Below are positions 35,359 to 45,635 of a stretch of DNA of 64,000 nt, one piece after another. The stretch spans positions 124,001-188,000 of the forward strand of contig DGHR01000003.1 of assembly GCA_002392745.1 (NCBI GenBank). Reading direction: 5' to 3'. Within the stretch, counting starts at the first letter, position 1; the number at the start of each line of letters is the position of its first letter. Source of the DNA: Bacteroidales bacterium UBA3843. GTDB taxonomy: Bacteria > Bacteroidota > Bacteroidia > Bacteroidales > Paludibacteraceae. The notes below the pieces were generated by a model. The model did not search any database, was not told the origin of the DNA, and was given only the letters and a program-made list of their open reading frames with translations. The translations under genes and the position numbers were made by a program.

Positions 35359-36420
35359 ATGAAAACATTGTTGACTATTCTTTTGACGATTGCATTAACC
35401 ACCCAGAATGCAAACTATCATAGTCAGGACAAACCGGGACTGATTTACTATAGTCCCCAGACCTGCATCCGACTGGATTTTACATACACAGAAACAATAC
35501 AAGAAGCTGGAGAGTTTGCTAGTTATGCAGAAAAAATGCTTGGCATAAAAGATGCTATTACTGCGAATCAAACCACTTATGCACTGCTTGGTGTTGATAT
35601 TTCTACCCGTACATACGCGGATTTAAACCGCCCTCACACGATTGCCGCTGAAAAAAATATGCCATGGCTACTCGCCAATATCAATGAGCGAGGGCTATTG
35701 GTCGGTTTTAATATGCCACAACCTAAAAAAGAGCAAAAACACCCCGTTCCCCAAAATGAAGACAAGCCCAGACACACACCTGTTAGCATAATACCCTACT
35801 CCGAAGAAATGGTGGAAGCAAAAACTATAGAAGCACAAGCACAAGCTGTAGCGAAACAGATATTTCATATCCGCGAGACAAGAATGTATTTGTTAAGCGG
35901 GGAAGTTGAACATGCTCCTGCTGATGGAGAAGCAATGAGACTTGTACTCAATGAATTGGAAAAACAAGAGACAAAACTGATTGAAAAGTTCATCGGGAAA
36001 ACTACCATTAGAAAATGTCATAAATACATTGCAAACATTCCATATGGAGAGGATTTAAAAGTCTGGAACGAAACATTGTACTTTTCGGAAGACAATGGTT
36101 TTACCGACGCAGATAACGTTGACGCATATAAGGTTAATATCAGTGCTGTATTCCAGCACCAACTGATACAAACGCCTGAGTCCGCCCAAAAGGCATCTAA
36201 AGGCAAACACACAATTGAACCATCGCCGATTGTATATAATTTGCCGGGAATTGCAGATATATCCGTGTATTACAATGACAAACTTATCAATAAAAAAACA
36301 ATTCCTATGGCTCAGTTTGGAGCAGATATGCCACTTCCTAAAGAATTGTTCACAGGAAAAGATTTACCCGTAATCGTAATCAGTGAAAAAACAGGAAACA
36401 TTATCAGTATATCCAAATGA
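35359..36420 (+). CDS. DUF4831-like exported protein
   Basis: This is a 353-residue protein with an N-terminal hydrophobic signal (about 1-15). The segment GLIYYSPQTCIRLDFTYTET followed by GEFASYAEKMLGIKD matches my memory of the DUF4831 family, found in Bacteroidota with no established function. A Pro/Lys/Glu-rich linker lies near 115-140, and a second beta-rich half follows. Its stop overlaps the porD start (ATGA), so the two are probably translated together, which makes an envelope role linked to T9SS worth considering, but this is inference. Confidence 0.7.
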   Translation: MKTLLTILLTIALTTQNANYHSQDKPGLIYYSPQTCIRLDFTYTETIQEAGEFASYAEKMLGIKDAITANQTTYALLGVDISTRTYADLNRPHTIAAEKNMPWLLANINERGLLVGFNMPQPKKEQKHPVPQNEDKPRHTPVSIIPYSEEMVEAKTIEAQAQAVAKQIFHIRETRMYLLSGEVEHAPADGEAMRLVLNELEKQETKLIEKFIGKTTIRKCHKYIANIPYGEDLKVWNETLYFSEDNGFTDADNVDAYKVNISAVFQHQLIQTPESAQKASKGKHTIEPSPIVYNLPGIADISVYYNDKLINKKTIPMAQFGADMPLPKELFTGKDLPVIVISEKTGNIISISK

Positions 36421-37325
36421 AAAAGATTACATCATTCATATTCCTCATATTCTTGTGCGCATACTCATACGCACAAGAAATTAATTGCACGGTTACCATA
36501 AATTCGGACCAAATAGAGGGCTCTAACAAACAAGTCTATACAACGTTGAAAACGGCCATCGAAGAATATATGAATCAAAATCGATGGACGAACATGACTT
36601 ATGCTGAGCATGAAAAAATTGAATGCAGCATGATGATAATCGTAAAATCGGTAGTAGACAATATGTATACCTGCGAAATGACACTACAGAGCCGCAGACC
36701 GGTTTTCGGGACCACATACACTACTCCATTATTGAATTTTAAAGATAACAATTTCAATTTTACATACCAAGAGTTTGACCGTATAGAATACCAGCAGAAC
36801 CAGTTCACAACCAACCTGACGGCAATGCTTGCATACTATTGTTATTTGATTATTGGTCATGATATGGACAGTTTTCAGAAACTTGGCGGCACGCCGTTTT
36901 TTCAGCAATGCGAAGAGATTGTAAATGCGTGTCAATCCGCCAGTATGGACAATCTTGAGCAAAAAGGCTGGCTCGCATTTGACAGCAATCGCAACCGGTA
37001 CGCATTAATAAATAACATGTTGGATGAATCGTTTCGAAAATACCGAAGTTATTATTATGAATACCACCGATTGGGATTGGATGAGATGGCCGGAAATATG
37101 ACTAACGGCCGTGCACGAATTGCCGAAGGCATCCCTGTTCTTAAGGAGGCATACAGAGCCCGTCCGGCAACATATGTTGTAAATACTTTTCTGGATGCCA
37201 AAGCTGATGAATTAGTTGATATCTTCAGTAAAGGAACTGATAAAGAAAAAAAGCTGGTATATGACATTCTCATGGATATTGATCCTACACGTCAAAACAC
37301 CTATGACAAGATAAATCAAAACTAA
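36417..37325 (+). CDS. porD: Type IX secretion system protein PorD (DUF4835)
   Basis: This is a 302-residue exported protein with a signal peptide (about 1-19, ending SYAQ) that begins its mature part with EINCTVTINSDQI. The pattern of paired NRWTNMTYAEHEKIECSMMI, then QSRRPVFGTTYTTPLLNFKD and FDRIEYQQNQFTTNLTAMLA is characteristic of DUF4835, renamed PorD. It is needed for T9SS in P. gingivalis, though its exact role is unclear. It sits directly before recN with TAATG overlap, a neighbourhood I recall as common for this gene. Confidence 0.85.
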   Translation: MKKITSFIFLIFLCAYSYAQEINCTVTINSDQIEGSNKQVYTTLKTAIEEYMNQNRWTNMTYAEHEKIECSMMIIVKSVVDNMYTCEMTLQSRRPVFGTTYTTPLLNFKDNNFNFTYQEFDRIEYQQNQFTTNLTAMLAYYCYLIIGHDMDSFQKLGGTPFFQQCEEIVNACQSASMDNLEQKGWLAFDSNRNRYALINNMLDESFRKYRSYYYEYHRLGLDEMAGNMTNGRARIAEGIPVLKEAYRARPATYVVNTFLDAKADELVDIFSKGTDKEKKLVYDILMDIDPTRQNTYDKINQN

Positions 37326-38902
37326 TGTTAAAACATCTACACATACAAAACTATGCGCTGATAAGCCACTTGGATATTGATTTTGACAGTGGTTTTTCAG
37401 TCTTAACCGGCGAAACAGGTGCCGGCAAAAGTATTATTCTTGGAGCATTAGCGTTGGTTCTTGGTGCGCGTGCAGACAGCAAAGCGATAACTGACGGAGA
37501 AGACAAATGCATCATTGAGGCCGAGTTTGACGACTGTATTATACGCAGGGAACTATATAGTAATGGGAAAAGCCGGTCGTTTGTGGATGATGCACTTGTT
37601 ACACTCCAAGAGTTAAAAACGCTATCCTGCCGTTTGATTGACATTCACTCACAGCACGCCAACCTGCTAATTGAGAATGTAGATTTCCAATTGAGCATTG
37701 TGGATGCCATTGCCGGAAACGATAAGTTGCAAACTGATTACATGAACCGGTATGACAATTATACCTCTGCCTTGCAACACCTAAAAGAATTGCAATCATT
37801 GGCACAAAAAAGCAGAGAAGATGCAGACTATATACAATATAGATACAGAATGCTTGCAGAAGCCGATTTACAATCTGGCGAGATAGACAATCTGGAACAA
37901 GAACAATACACGCTCAGCCATGCAGAAGAAATTCGTGCCGCATTAGAAAATACCGTTTCAACATTGAATGGCGAGCAAGAAGGGGTAATAGATTTGCTGC
38001 GGACATGCAAGATTGATACCATTGCTCAAGATTTGCAAGAACGCATTGACAGTGCCCGTATTGAGTTGCAGGACATAGCCGAAGAAGCCGAACGGAAACT
38101 AAATCAGATAGAGTTGAACCCAAAGCGTCTTGCGTGGGTGGAAGAACGTCTGGATACACTAAACGGATTATTGCATAAATTCAGTGCGGAGAATATTGAA
38201 GAGTTGATTAAAATGCGTGATGAATTGGAAACACAAGTCAATCGCATGGACAGCTTTGATTTCGACATTGAGCTGGCCCAAAAAGATGTAAACACGAAGA
38301 AAGAGAATTTAATAAAATCTGCGGCGGCGCTGACAAGTAGCAGAAAAGCAGTAGTATCACATATATGCAAACGTTTGGTGGCTGATATGCAGAAATTAGG
38401 AGTCGCACACGCAAAAATAGAAATCCCGATAACGCCAACATCTGATTTTACGCCTACCGGGTGCGATGAAGTGCAAATTCTCTTTGCTGCCAATCTGAAC
38501 CAAAGTCTCAGACCGGTAAGCGAAGTGGCATCCGGAGGAGAAATCAGCCGACTGATGCTATGCGTGAAATCTCTCATTGCATCCACAAAAGGCTTGCCCA
38601 CTATTATTTTCGACGAAATTGACACCGGTGTCAGTGGGGATATCGCAACGCAAATGGCCAATATCATGCGCGAGATGGCGAGAAACAGACAAATAATCGC
38701 AATTACGCATCTGCCCCAGATTGCCGCATTGGGACAAAACCATTACAAGGTATACAAAGAAGATACAGCGTATCGAACAGAAACACATATCTGTCGATTG
38801 AACGATGAGGAAAGAATAACTGAAATAGCCTCTATGTTGAGTGGCAAAAATGCGTCTCCGGAAGCTATTGCCAATGCAAAACAATTATTATGTTACCATT
38901 AG
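37325..38902 (+). CDS. recN: DNA repair protein RecN
   Basis: RecN is an SMC-like ATPase for double-strand break repair. The 525-residue protein has an N-terminal ATPase half with Walker A TGETGAGKSIIL near residue 35 and SFVDDALVTLQELK, a central coiled-coil region (about 150-350), and a C-terminal half with the ABC signature ASGGEISRLMLCVKSL and Walker B PTIIFDEIDTGVSG. It overlaps rarA by 13 bases, so two genome-maintenance genes are coupled. Confidence 0.95.
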   Translation: MLKHLHIQNYALISHLDIDFDSGFSVLTGETGAGKSIILGALALVLGARADSKAITDGEDKCIIEAEFDDCIIRRELYSNGKSRSFVDDALVTLQELKTLSCRLIDIHSQHANLLIENVDFQLSIVDAIAGNDKLQTDYMNRYDNYTSALQHLKELQSLAQKSREDADYIQYRYRMLAEADLQSGEIDNLEQEQYTLSHAEEIRAALENTVSTLNGEQEGVIDLLRTCKIDTIAQDLQERIDSARIELQDIAEEAERKLNQIELNPKRLAWVEERLDTLNGLLHKFSAENIEELIKMRDELETQVNRMDSFDFDIELAQKDVNTKKENLIKSAAALTSSRKAVVSHICKRLVADMQKLGVAHAKIEIPITPTSDFTPTGCDEVQILFAANLNQSLRPVSEVASGGEISRLMLCVKSLIASTKGLPTIIFDEIDTGVSGDIATQMANIMREMARNRQIIAITHLPQIAALGQNHYKVYKEDTAYRTETHICRLNDEERITEIASMLSGKNASPEAIANAKQLLCYH

Positions 38903-40200
38903 CAGAACGATTGCGTCCAAAGACATTGGACGAATACATAGGTCAAAAACATCTGGTTGGCGAAGGAGCGATTCTGCGCCAGATGATTGAAAGCGGCAAC
39001 ATTGCCAGTTTTATCTTATGGGGTCCTCCCGGTGTCGGGAAAACAACATTAGCGCGCATCATCGCTCATCAGTTGCAGAGACCTTTCTATACGCTAAGTG
39101 CAGTAACCAGCGGAGTAAAAGAAGTACGCGATGTTATTGACAAAGCTAAGCGTACAGCCACCATCAATAGCGGTTTGTTTGCTCCAAATGACAGCCGCAG
39201 TCCTATCCTTTTTATTGATGAGATACACCGATTCAGTAAATCTCAGCAAGATAGCTTGCTCGGAGCAGTAGAAGAAGGAACTATCACGCTCATTGGTGCC
39301 ACCACAGAAAACCCGAGTTTTGAGGTCATTACCCCACTTTTAAGCCGATGCCAAGTATATGTACTCAAGCCACTTGAAAAAGCCGATTTACTAGAACTAT
39401 TAAACCGGGCTCTTAATCAAGACGAATATATCCGTTCGCTCGGCATTGTGGTTAAGGAGACTGAATCAATTTTACGATACAGTGGCGGAGATGCTCGAAA
39501 GTTATTGAATATCATAGAGTTGGTAAGCAATAGCGGGGCCAAAGTAATTGATAACGAAACAGTAACCAGACAACTGCAGCAAAATCCTGTCGCTTATGAC
39601 AAAGATGGAGAAATGCACTATGACATCATTTCTGCATATATTAAATCCATCCGCGGAAGCGACCCTGATGCAGCTATCTATTGGCTGGCGCGAATGATTG
39701 AGGGAGGCGAAGATCCCAAGTTTATTGCACGGAGGCTTGTCATTTCCGCCAGTGAAGACATCGGTCTGGCAAATCCGAACGCCATGCTGGTTGCAAACGC
39801 TTGTTTTGATGTATTGACAAAAATCGGATGGCCGGAAGGAAGAATTCCTTTGGCTGAAGCTACCATATATCTTGCAACAAGTCCTAAAAGCAATTCCGGT
39901 ATTCTGGCAATAGACGAAGCGCTTAGACGAGTGCGAGAAACAGGGAACTTGCCGGTGCCTCTACATTTGCGCAACGCACCTACCCAACTGATGAAAGAAT
40001 TGGGATATGCAGATGGATACAAATATGCGCACGACTACCCAAATCATTTTGTCAAGCAACAATTTTTGCCGGATGAAATGAACGGACAAATATTTTGGCA
40101 AGCCCAAGGCAGTCCGCAAGAACAACGCATGGCAGACTGGATGAAACATCTATGGGGAGAAGAAAAGACAGCCAGAGAGAACAAAGAAAGCGAGAAATAA
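38890..40200 (+). CDS. rarA: Replication-associated recombination protein A (RarA/MgsA)
   Basis: This is a 436-residue AAA+ clamp-loader-like ATPase acting at stalled replication forks. It starts PLAERLRPKTLDEYIGQKHL, has Walker A WGPPGVGKTTLARII near residue 45, Walker B ILFIDEIHRFSKSQQD, sensor 1 LIGATTENPSFEV, and the C-terminal region with SIRGSDPDAAIYWLARM and SASEDIGLANPNAM typical of RarA. It is followed 3 bases later by hemW. Confidence 0.95.
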   Translation: MLPLAERLRPKTLDEYIGQKHLVGEGAILRQMIESGNIASFILWGPPGVGKTTLARIIAHQLQRPFYTLSAVTSGVKEVRDVIDKAKRTATINSGLFAPNDSRSPILFIDEIHRFSKSQQDSLLGAVEEGTITLIGATTENPSFEVITPLLSRCQVYVLKPLEKADLLELLNRALNQDEYIRSLGIVVKETESILRYSGGDARKLLNIIELVSNSGAKVIDNETVTRQLQQNPVAYDKDGEMHYDIISAYIKSIRGSDPDAAIYWLARMIEGGEDPKFIARRLVISASEDIGLANPNAMLVANACFDVLTKIGWPEGRIPLAEATIYLATSPKSNSGILAIDEALRRVRETGNLPVPLHLRNAPTQLMKELGYADGYKYAHDYPNHFVKQQFLPDEMNGQIFWQAQGSPQEQRMADWMKHLWGEEKTARENKESEK

Positions 40201-40203
40201 CGC

Positions 40204-41304
40204 ATGACCGGTATATACATACATATTCCGTTTTGTGTGCGTAGATGCCTATATTGCGACTTTTTCTCCACTACCCAACTCAACCGTGCTGCAGAATACA
40301 CGGAAGCTGTGGTTCGTGAAATAAGGTTAAGATATGACGAAACGGGCGAACCCATCCGCACAATCTATATTGGCGGAGGCACACCAAGCACCATGGATTG
40401 CAGTTACATAGAGCGGATTTTGCAAACTATCGGCGTGGAAGGGAAAGATGAAATAACCATGGAAATCAATCCCGGAGATGCAACAAAGCAATATTTATAC
40501 GAACTGCGAAAAATTGGGATACAACGTTTGTCTATAGGAATACAATCATTTCAGGATGAGTTGTTGGTCAAAATAGGCAGAAGGCATAATGCTCAACAAG
40601 CAATAACGGCAGTCCGTCTGGCGCAGGAAGCCGGATTTGACAATATATCCATAGATTTGATGTATGCATTACCTACACAGACTATGCATATGTGGCAGTT
40701 TGACATCGATACTGCTGTTTCATTAGGCGTACAACATATATCCAGCTACGGATTGATGTACGAAGACGGTACTGCAATTACACAAATGCGCAACAGAAAG
40801 CAGATCGAACCTGTTGATGAAGAAACGGAAAATATCATGTATGATTACCTCTGTGAGCGTTTGGGGCAAGCGGGGTTTGTACATTACGAAGTAAGCAATT
40901 TTGCGAAACCCGGCTTTGAGGCGGTCCATAATAGTAATTATTGGAATCACAGTCCATATATTGGCATAGGAGCAGGCGCACACAGTTTAGTAGGAAATGT
41001 ACGAAGTTGGAATCCTGAAAATCTGGATGAATACATTCATGGAATTATGGCACATGATTTGCAACGGGAAAGTGAGAGTCTAACCAAATACGATTTATAT
41101 AACGAACGTGTCATGTTAGGGCTAAGAACGAACAAAGGAGTTTCAGAGACTTTGCTGAACCAATTTCGAAGCAATACCGATACAATCTTAGACTTTATAA
41201 ACAGGGGAATGCTATGCAGGACAGACAATCAACGCATTATCGCGACACAAAAAGGGCTGCATTTATTGAATCAAATTATTGAAAAACTAATGATTGACGC
41301 ATAA
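40204..41304 (+). CDS. hemW: Radical SAM heme chaperone HemW
   Basis: This is a 366-residue radical SAM protein with the CxxxCxxC cluster motif in HIPFCVRRCLYCDFF, the GGGTPS motif for SAM binding, and RLSIGIQSFQDELLVKIGR. HemW-type proteins insert heme into target enzymes; they were long annotated as oxygen-independent coproporphyrinogen oxidase. The true oxidase (HemN) is longer and has a distinct N-terminus, so I favour HemW. Confidence 0.88.
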   Translation: MTGIYIHIPFCVRRCLYCDFFSTTQLNRAAEYTEAVVREIRLRYDETGEPIRTIYIGGGTPSTMDCSYIERILQTIGVEGKDEITMEINPGDATKQYLYELRKIGIQRLSIGIQSFQDELLVKIGRRHNAQQAITAVRLAQEAGFDNISIDLMYALPTQTMHMWQFDIDTAVSLGVQHISSYGLMYEDGTAITQMRNRKQIEPVDEETENIMYDYLCERLGQAGFVHYEVSNFAKPGFEAVHNSNYWNHSPYIGIGAGAHSLVGNVRSWNPENLDEYIHGIMAHDLQRESESLTKYDLYNERVMLGLRTNKGVSETLLNQFRSNTDTILDFINRGMLCRTDNQRIIATQKGLHLLNQIIEKLMIDA

Positions 41305-41318
41305 AACACACAAATACT

Positions 41319-43592
41319 ATGAATACAAAACCTTGGTACAAAACCTTTCTATTATGGTTTTGGGGACTTTTTATCGGAGGCATACTGACTGCATGGTTGG
41401 TAATATGGTTGATTACCAAAGGAGCATTAGGCTACCTGCCCCCATTGGAAGAACTACAAAACCCCAAAAATAATTTTGCGAGTGAAGTCATTTCCGCTGA
41501 TATGCAATCGTTGGGAAGGTATTATCGCCGCGAGAACCGTATAGGTGTAGAATACGACGAACTATCCACCGATTTGGTAAACGCATTGATTGCGACAGAG
41601 GATGCCCGCTTCTATGAGCATACCGGAGTGGATTTCAAATCCATGTTCCGAGCTATTCTCAAATTAGGTCGTGCCGGTGGCGGCAGTACCCTTACTCAAC
41701 AATTGGCAAAACAGTTATGGTCCCCACGCGCAAACAATATTTTCGAGCGCGCCATGCAAAAGCCAATTGAATGGGTAATTGCGACAAAACTGGAACGGCT
41801 TTATTCCAAAGATGAAATCCTGCTGATGTACTTAAATCAGTTTGATTTTCTATATAATGCAGTTGGAGTCCAGACTGCTGCACAAGTCTATTTTTCCACG
41901 ACCCCAAAGGACTTAAAGTTGGAGGAAGCTGCAATGCTGGTGGGGATGTGTAAAAACCCCTCGCTATACAACCCTATTCGTCATCCCGAGCGGGCAAAAG
42001 GACGCCGGAATGTTGTCCTTGGTCAAATGCAAAAATACGGCTACATTGACACACATACACGTGATTCCATTATGGAATTGCCGCTTGAGTTGCATTATAG
42101 CTCCGTGGATCACAAACAAGGCCTTGCACCATATTTGCGGGAATTTCTGCGCGGAGTATTGACCGCAAAAGAGCCAAAATCAAGTGATTATTCCGAGTGG
42201 AGCCAGCAGCAATACGAACTGGACAAATGGCAATGGGACAACAACCCTCTTTTTGGTTTCATTGAAAAGACACGGAAACCGGACGGCAGCAAATATGATC
42301 TATACCAGGACGGATTGAAAATATATACGACCATCGACTCACGGATGCAGCGTTATGCAGAAGAAGCGGTCAGCGAGCACATGCAAGCCCAACAAGTCTC
42401 ATTCTTCAAAGAGCTGAAGAAAAAAAAGAATGCTCCTTTCTCACGTTCGCTCACTCAAGCCGAAGTGGATGGAATTATGACTCGTTCGATGCGCCAAACA
42501 GAGCGTTATCGTTTGATGAAAAAGGCAGGTGTAAGTGCTGATTCTATCAATAAATCATTCATGACGCCCCGTGAAATGCAATTATTCACATATGACAGAG
42601 GAATGATAGATACCATTCTGTCGCCCTATGATTCTATCAAATGGCAAAAGAGTTACCTGAGGTGCGGTTTTATGTCTATGGATGCACACACCGGTCATGT
42701 TAAAGCATACGTCGGCGGTCCAAACTTTGCACATTTCCAATACGACATGGTCACCAAAGGACGCCGCCAAGTGGGTTCTACAGTTAAACCATATCTATAT
42801 ACATTGGCTATGGATGAAGGCATGTGGCCGTGTGAAAAGACAGTAAACGAACCTATTACACTGATAGATGGAAACGGCAACGAATGGACACCGCGCGACA
42901 CACACGACAAATACAAAGGCGATACTGTTTCATTGACATGGGGATTAATGAACTCCAGTAACTGGATTTCTGCATATCTAATGTCTCTTTTCACACCGGA
43001 GCAGTTAGTCAAAATAATGCAGTCTTTCGGCATCCAAGGACCGTTAGATCCTGTTGTATCATTATGTTTGGGACCGTGTGAAGTGAGTGTAGAAGAGATG
43101 GTGGATGCTTACACTACGTTTGCCAACAAAGGAATCCGTACTGAGCCATTATACGTCACACGTATTGAAGACAACAACGGAAATGTAATCGGCATGTTTA
43201 CTCCGCGCACCCATGAAATCATCAGCGAAACAACGGCATACAAGATGATTCATATGCTGCGAGCAGTGATGGACCATGGAACGGGTGTACGAGTTCGGTT
43301 TAAATATGGTATCAATGCTCCAATGGGCGGAAAAACAGGAACCACCAACAATAACTCGGACGGATGGTTTATGTGTTTTACTCCGTCACTGGTAAACGGA
43401 GCATGGGTAGGCGGAGAAGATCGCGGCATACATTTTGATAATATGGCAGAGGGACAAGGTGCTTCCATGGCTTTACCGATTTGCGCTATATACATGCAAA
43501 AAATATATGCAGATCCTAACTTAGGCTATAAAACAGATGAACAATTCGATATCCCAAAATGGTTTGATCCCAATGCAGGTTGTAATAAATAA
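41319..43592 (+). CDS. Class A penicillin-binding protein (PBP1A-like)
   Basis: This 757-residue bifunctional peptidoglycan synthase has an N-terminal membrane anchor (about 10-32), a GT51 transglycosylase domain with EDARFYEHTGVDFKSM and GGSTLTQQLAKQLW, and a C-terminal transpeptidase domain. The transpeptidase motifs are STVK (SxxK, near residue 487), SSN (SxN) and KTGT, followed by NSDGWFMCFTPSLV. It polymerises and crosslinks the wall outside the inner membrane. All catalytic motifs are intact. Confidence 0.94.
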   Translation: MNTKPWYKTFLLWFWGLFIGGILTAWLVIWLITKGALGYLPPLEELQNPKNNFASEVISADMQSLGRYYRRENRIGVEYDELSTDLVNALIATEDARFYEHTGVDFKSMFRAILKLGRAGGGSTLTQQLAKQLWSPRANNIFERAMQKPIEWVIATKLERLYSKDEILLMYLNQFDFLYNAVGVQTAAQVYFSTTPKDLKLEEAAMLVGMCKNPSLYNPIRHPERAKGRRNVVLGQMQKYGYIDTHTRDSIMELPLELHYSSVDHKQGLAPYLREFLRGVLTAKEPKSSDYSEWSQQQYELDKWQWDNNPLFGFIEKTRKPDGSKYDLYQDGLKIYTTIDSRMQRYAEEAVSEHMQAQQVSFFKELKKKKNAPFSRSLTQAEVDGIMTRSMRQTERYRLMKKAGVSADSINKSFMTPREMQLFTYDRGMIDTILSPYDSIKWQKSYLRCGFMSMDAHTGHVKAYVGGPNFAHFQYDMVTKGRRQVGSTVKPYLYTLAMDEGMWPCEKTVNEPITLIDGNGNEWTPRDTHDKYKGDTVSLTWGLMNSSNWISAYLMSLFTPEQLVKIMQSFGIQGPLDPVVSLCLGPCEVSVEEMVDAYTTFANKGIRTEPLYVTRIEDNNGNVIGMFTPRTHEIISETTAYKMIHMLRAVMDHGTGVRVRFKYGINAPMGGKTGTTNNNSDGWFMCFTPSLVNGAWVGGEDRGIHFDNMAEGQGASMALPICAIYMQKIYADPNLGYKTDEQFDIPKWFDPNAGCNK

Positions 43593-43628
43593 CAAACTAT
43601 CATAAAACGGCTTTTAAACATAGTATTT

Positions 43629-45614
43629 TTGTGCATATTCAGTATGTTTGCTCATGCACAATTGAACACCGATCGTATCACTGCTATCGGTCGTAATGCT
43701 TTGTATTTTGAGGACTACGTATTGTCTATTCAATATTTCAATCAAGTTATTCATCTAAAACCATACTTGAGCGAGCCATATTTCTACAGGGCAATTGCAA
43801 AAATTCAGTTGGAAGATTACCAAGGGGCACTTCGCGATTGCAATGCCGCCATAGAGAGAAACCCTTTCTCTCCCGGATGTTATTATGCACGAGGTTATAT
43901 TTACCGTCAACTGAATCTCTTGGAAAAAGCCGAGGCCGATTATTCCGAAGCACTGCGTTTTTCGCCTGAAAACCGGACATATATGCTACTTCGCGCAGAT
44001 ACACGGGCACAAATGAAACAATATAGTGCCGCCATAGAAGATTTAGACCAAATGCTACGTCGCGAACCGCAAGCTGCTACGGTATGGAGCGAACGCGGGC
44101 GTATCTGTATACTCAAGGGTGACACACTGTCTGCGTTGGATGCCTTCACACATGCTGCCGAATACGACAAAACGAACCCTGCAGTATGGTCTGCATTGGG
44201 CGTGACAAATTTAATGCTGAACAAAGAAGATGAAGCTTATGTACAACTAACCAAAGCTATCAATTTAGGTTCAAAATGGGCAGGAGACTATATTAACAGG
44301 GGTGTCATACATTATCATCGACATAATTATCGCGGAGCACTATCCGATTATGATCAGGCAGTACATATTGCCCCCAATGATGCAGATTGCTATTACAACA
44401 GAGGCATAATGCGTCAGGAAGTCGGTGATTACAACAATGCACTGGCAGATTTGAACAAAGCTATCAAGCTGGCTCCCGAACGAGTAGAAATGCGGCATCA
44501 GCGTGCCTTAGTAGAGCTGCAACTCAGACAATGGAAAGATGTAGTACGGGATGCAGACTCCTTGATTGAACGCTATCCTTATTTCTTGCCCAGTTATTAC
44601 CTTGCCGCTCAAGCAAAATCCCAACAAGGCAATCAAGCTGCCGCATACCGCTACAGACAACGAGCGCACGAATTGGAGGAACAGAAAGACCAGATACAAG
44701 CCCAGCAGGCAAGTCAACCGAACACAGATATTCAGATTGCAGAAGCACAACCGCAAAAAAAAGACCATCGCAAAGAGTTCTCGACCAGCACCGCACAAAA
44801 CCAACAAGAGATAACAGAAGAGGAACAGAAATACGATTCCAAGACACGAGGTACAATCCAAAAGCACTACCAGGACGTAATCAACGAACCTAATATTGTG
44901 CTTAGCTATTATAGTCAAGACCAAAGTCTAAGACGCACAAACTACTATCATCCTATAGTTGATATGCTCAATCGCAAGGAAGTACTACCTGCGACCCTTC
45001 GATTTACAGGACAAGAAATTGCGCTGACTGCGGAAATGGTAGATTTCCATTTTTCGGAAATAGCACGGTTATCCCACCAAATTGACGAATTGGTAAACAC
45101 TCCTGGCGGTGCTCGCGAGCCGTTAGCTCCACTCTACTTTGCCCGGGCTATTGAATTCGCCATTGTGCAAGATTATACAAGCGCTATAGACGATTGCACC
45201 CGCGCAACGCTTCTGGCAGACAAGATGATGGAAAGCATCCTATATTTCTGCAGAGCTAATTGGCGGTACAAATTGCTGGAATACCAACGAGCCACCGGAG
45301 AACCAGCAAATACCAACACGATGGATTTTGATATCATGCTTCGCGACTATGACCAAGTCATCCGAATGCAACCGGATTTTGCATTTGCGATATACAACAA
45401 AGCCAATATATTGTGTGCACAACAGGAGTGGAAAGACGCTATTGAATATTATACACGCGCTATTGCCTGTGATACAGATTTCGCAGAAGCCTATTTTAAC
45501 CGCGGACTGACATACATATATATTGGAGAAAACGAGAAGGGTCTTACGGATTTGAGCAAAGCAGGTGAACTTGGCATATATCAGGCATATAATCTGATTA
45601 CAAGATTTAAATAA
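43629..45614 (+). CDS. TPR-repeat exported protein
   Basis: This is a protein of about 661 residues made of tetratricopeptide repeats in two blocks. One is at about 15-340 with some nine repeats (units such as YFYRAIAKIQLEDYQGALRD), and the other near 500-650. Between them is a Gln/Glu/Lys-rich low-complexity stretch (about 345-420). It likely scaffolds envelope complexes. I list the TTG at 43629 as the first standard start, but the frame upstream reads IKRLLNIV before CIFSMFAHAQ, a complete signal peptide beginning at ATC or ATA (43599-43604). The true start is therefore probably a rare codon there. Confidence 0.82.
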   Translation: MCIFSMFAHAQLNTDRITAIGRNALYFEDYVLSIQYFNQVIHLKPYLSEPYFYRAIAKIQLEDYQGALRDCNAAIERNPFSPGCYYARGYIYRQLNLLEKAEADYSEALRFSPENRTYMLLRADTRAQMKQYSAAIEDLDQMLRREPQAATVWSERGRICILKGDTLSALDAFTHAAEYDKTNPAVWSALGVTNLMLNKEDEAYVQLTKAINLGSKWAGDYINRGVIHYHRHNYRGALSDYDQAVHIAPNDADCYYNRGIMRQEVGDYNNALADLNKAIKLAPERVEMRHQRALVELQLRQWKDVVRDADSLIERYPYFLPSYYLAAQAKSQQGNQAAAYRYRQRAHELEEQKDQIQAQQASQPNTDIQIAEAQPQKKDHRKEFSTSTAQNQQEITEEEQKYDSKTRGTIQKHYQDVINEPNIVLSYYSQDQSLRRTNYYHPIVDMLNRKEVLPATLRFTGQEIALTAEMVDFHFSEIARLSHQIDELVNTPGGAREPLAPLYFARAIEFAIVQDYTSAIDDCTRATLLADKMMESILYFCRANWRYKLLEYQRATGEPANTNTMDFDIMLRDYDQVIRMQPDFAFAIYNKANILCAQQEWKDAIEYYTRAIACDTDFAEAYFNRGLTYIYIGENEKGLTDLSKAGELGIYQAYNLITRFK

Positions 45615-45635
45615 TATATCAAACCACTCGCATCA

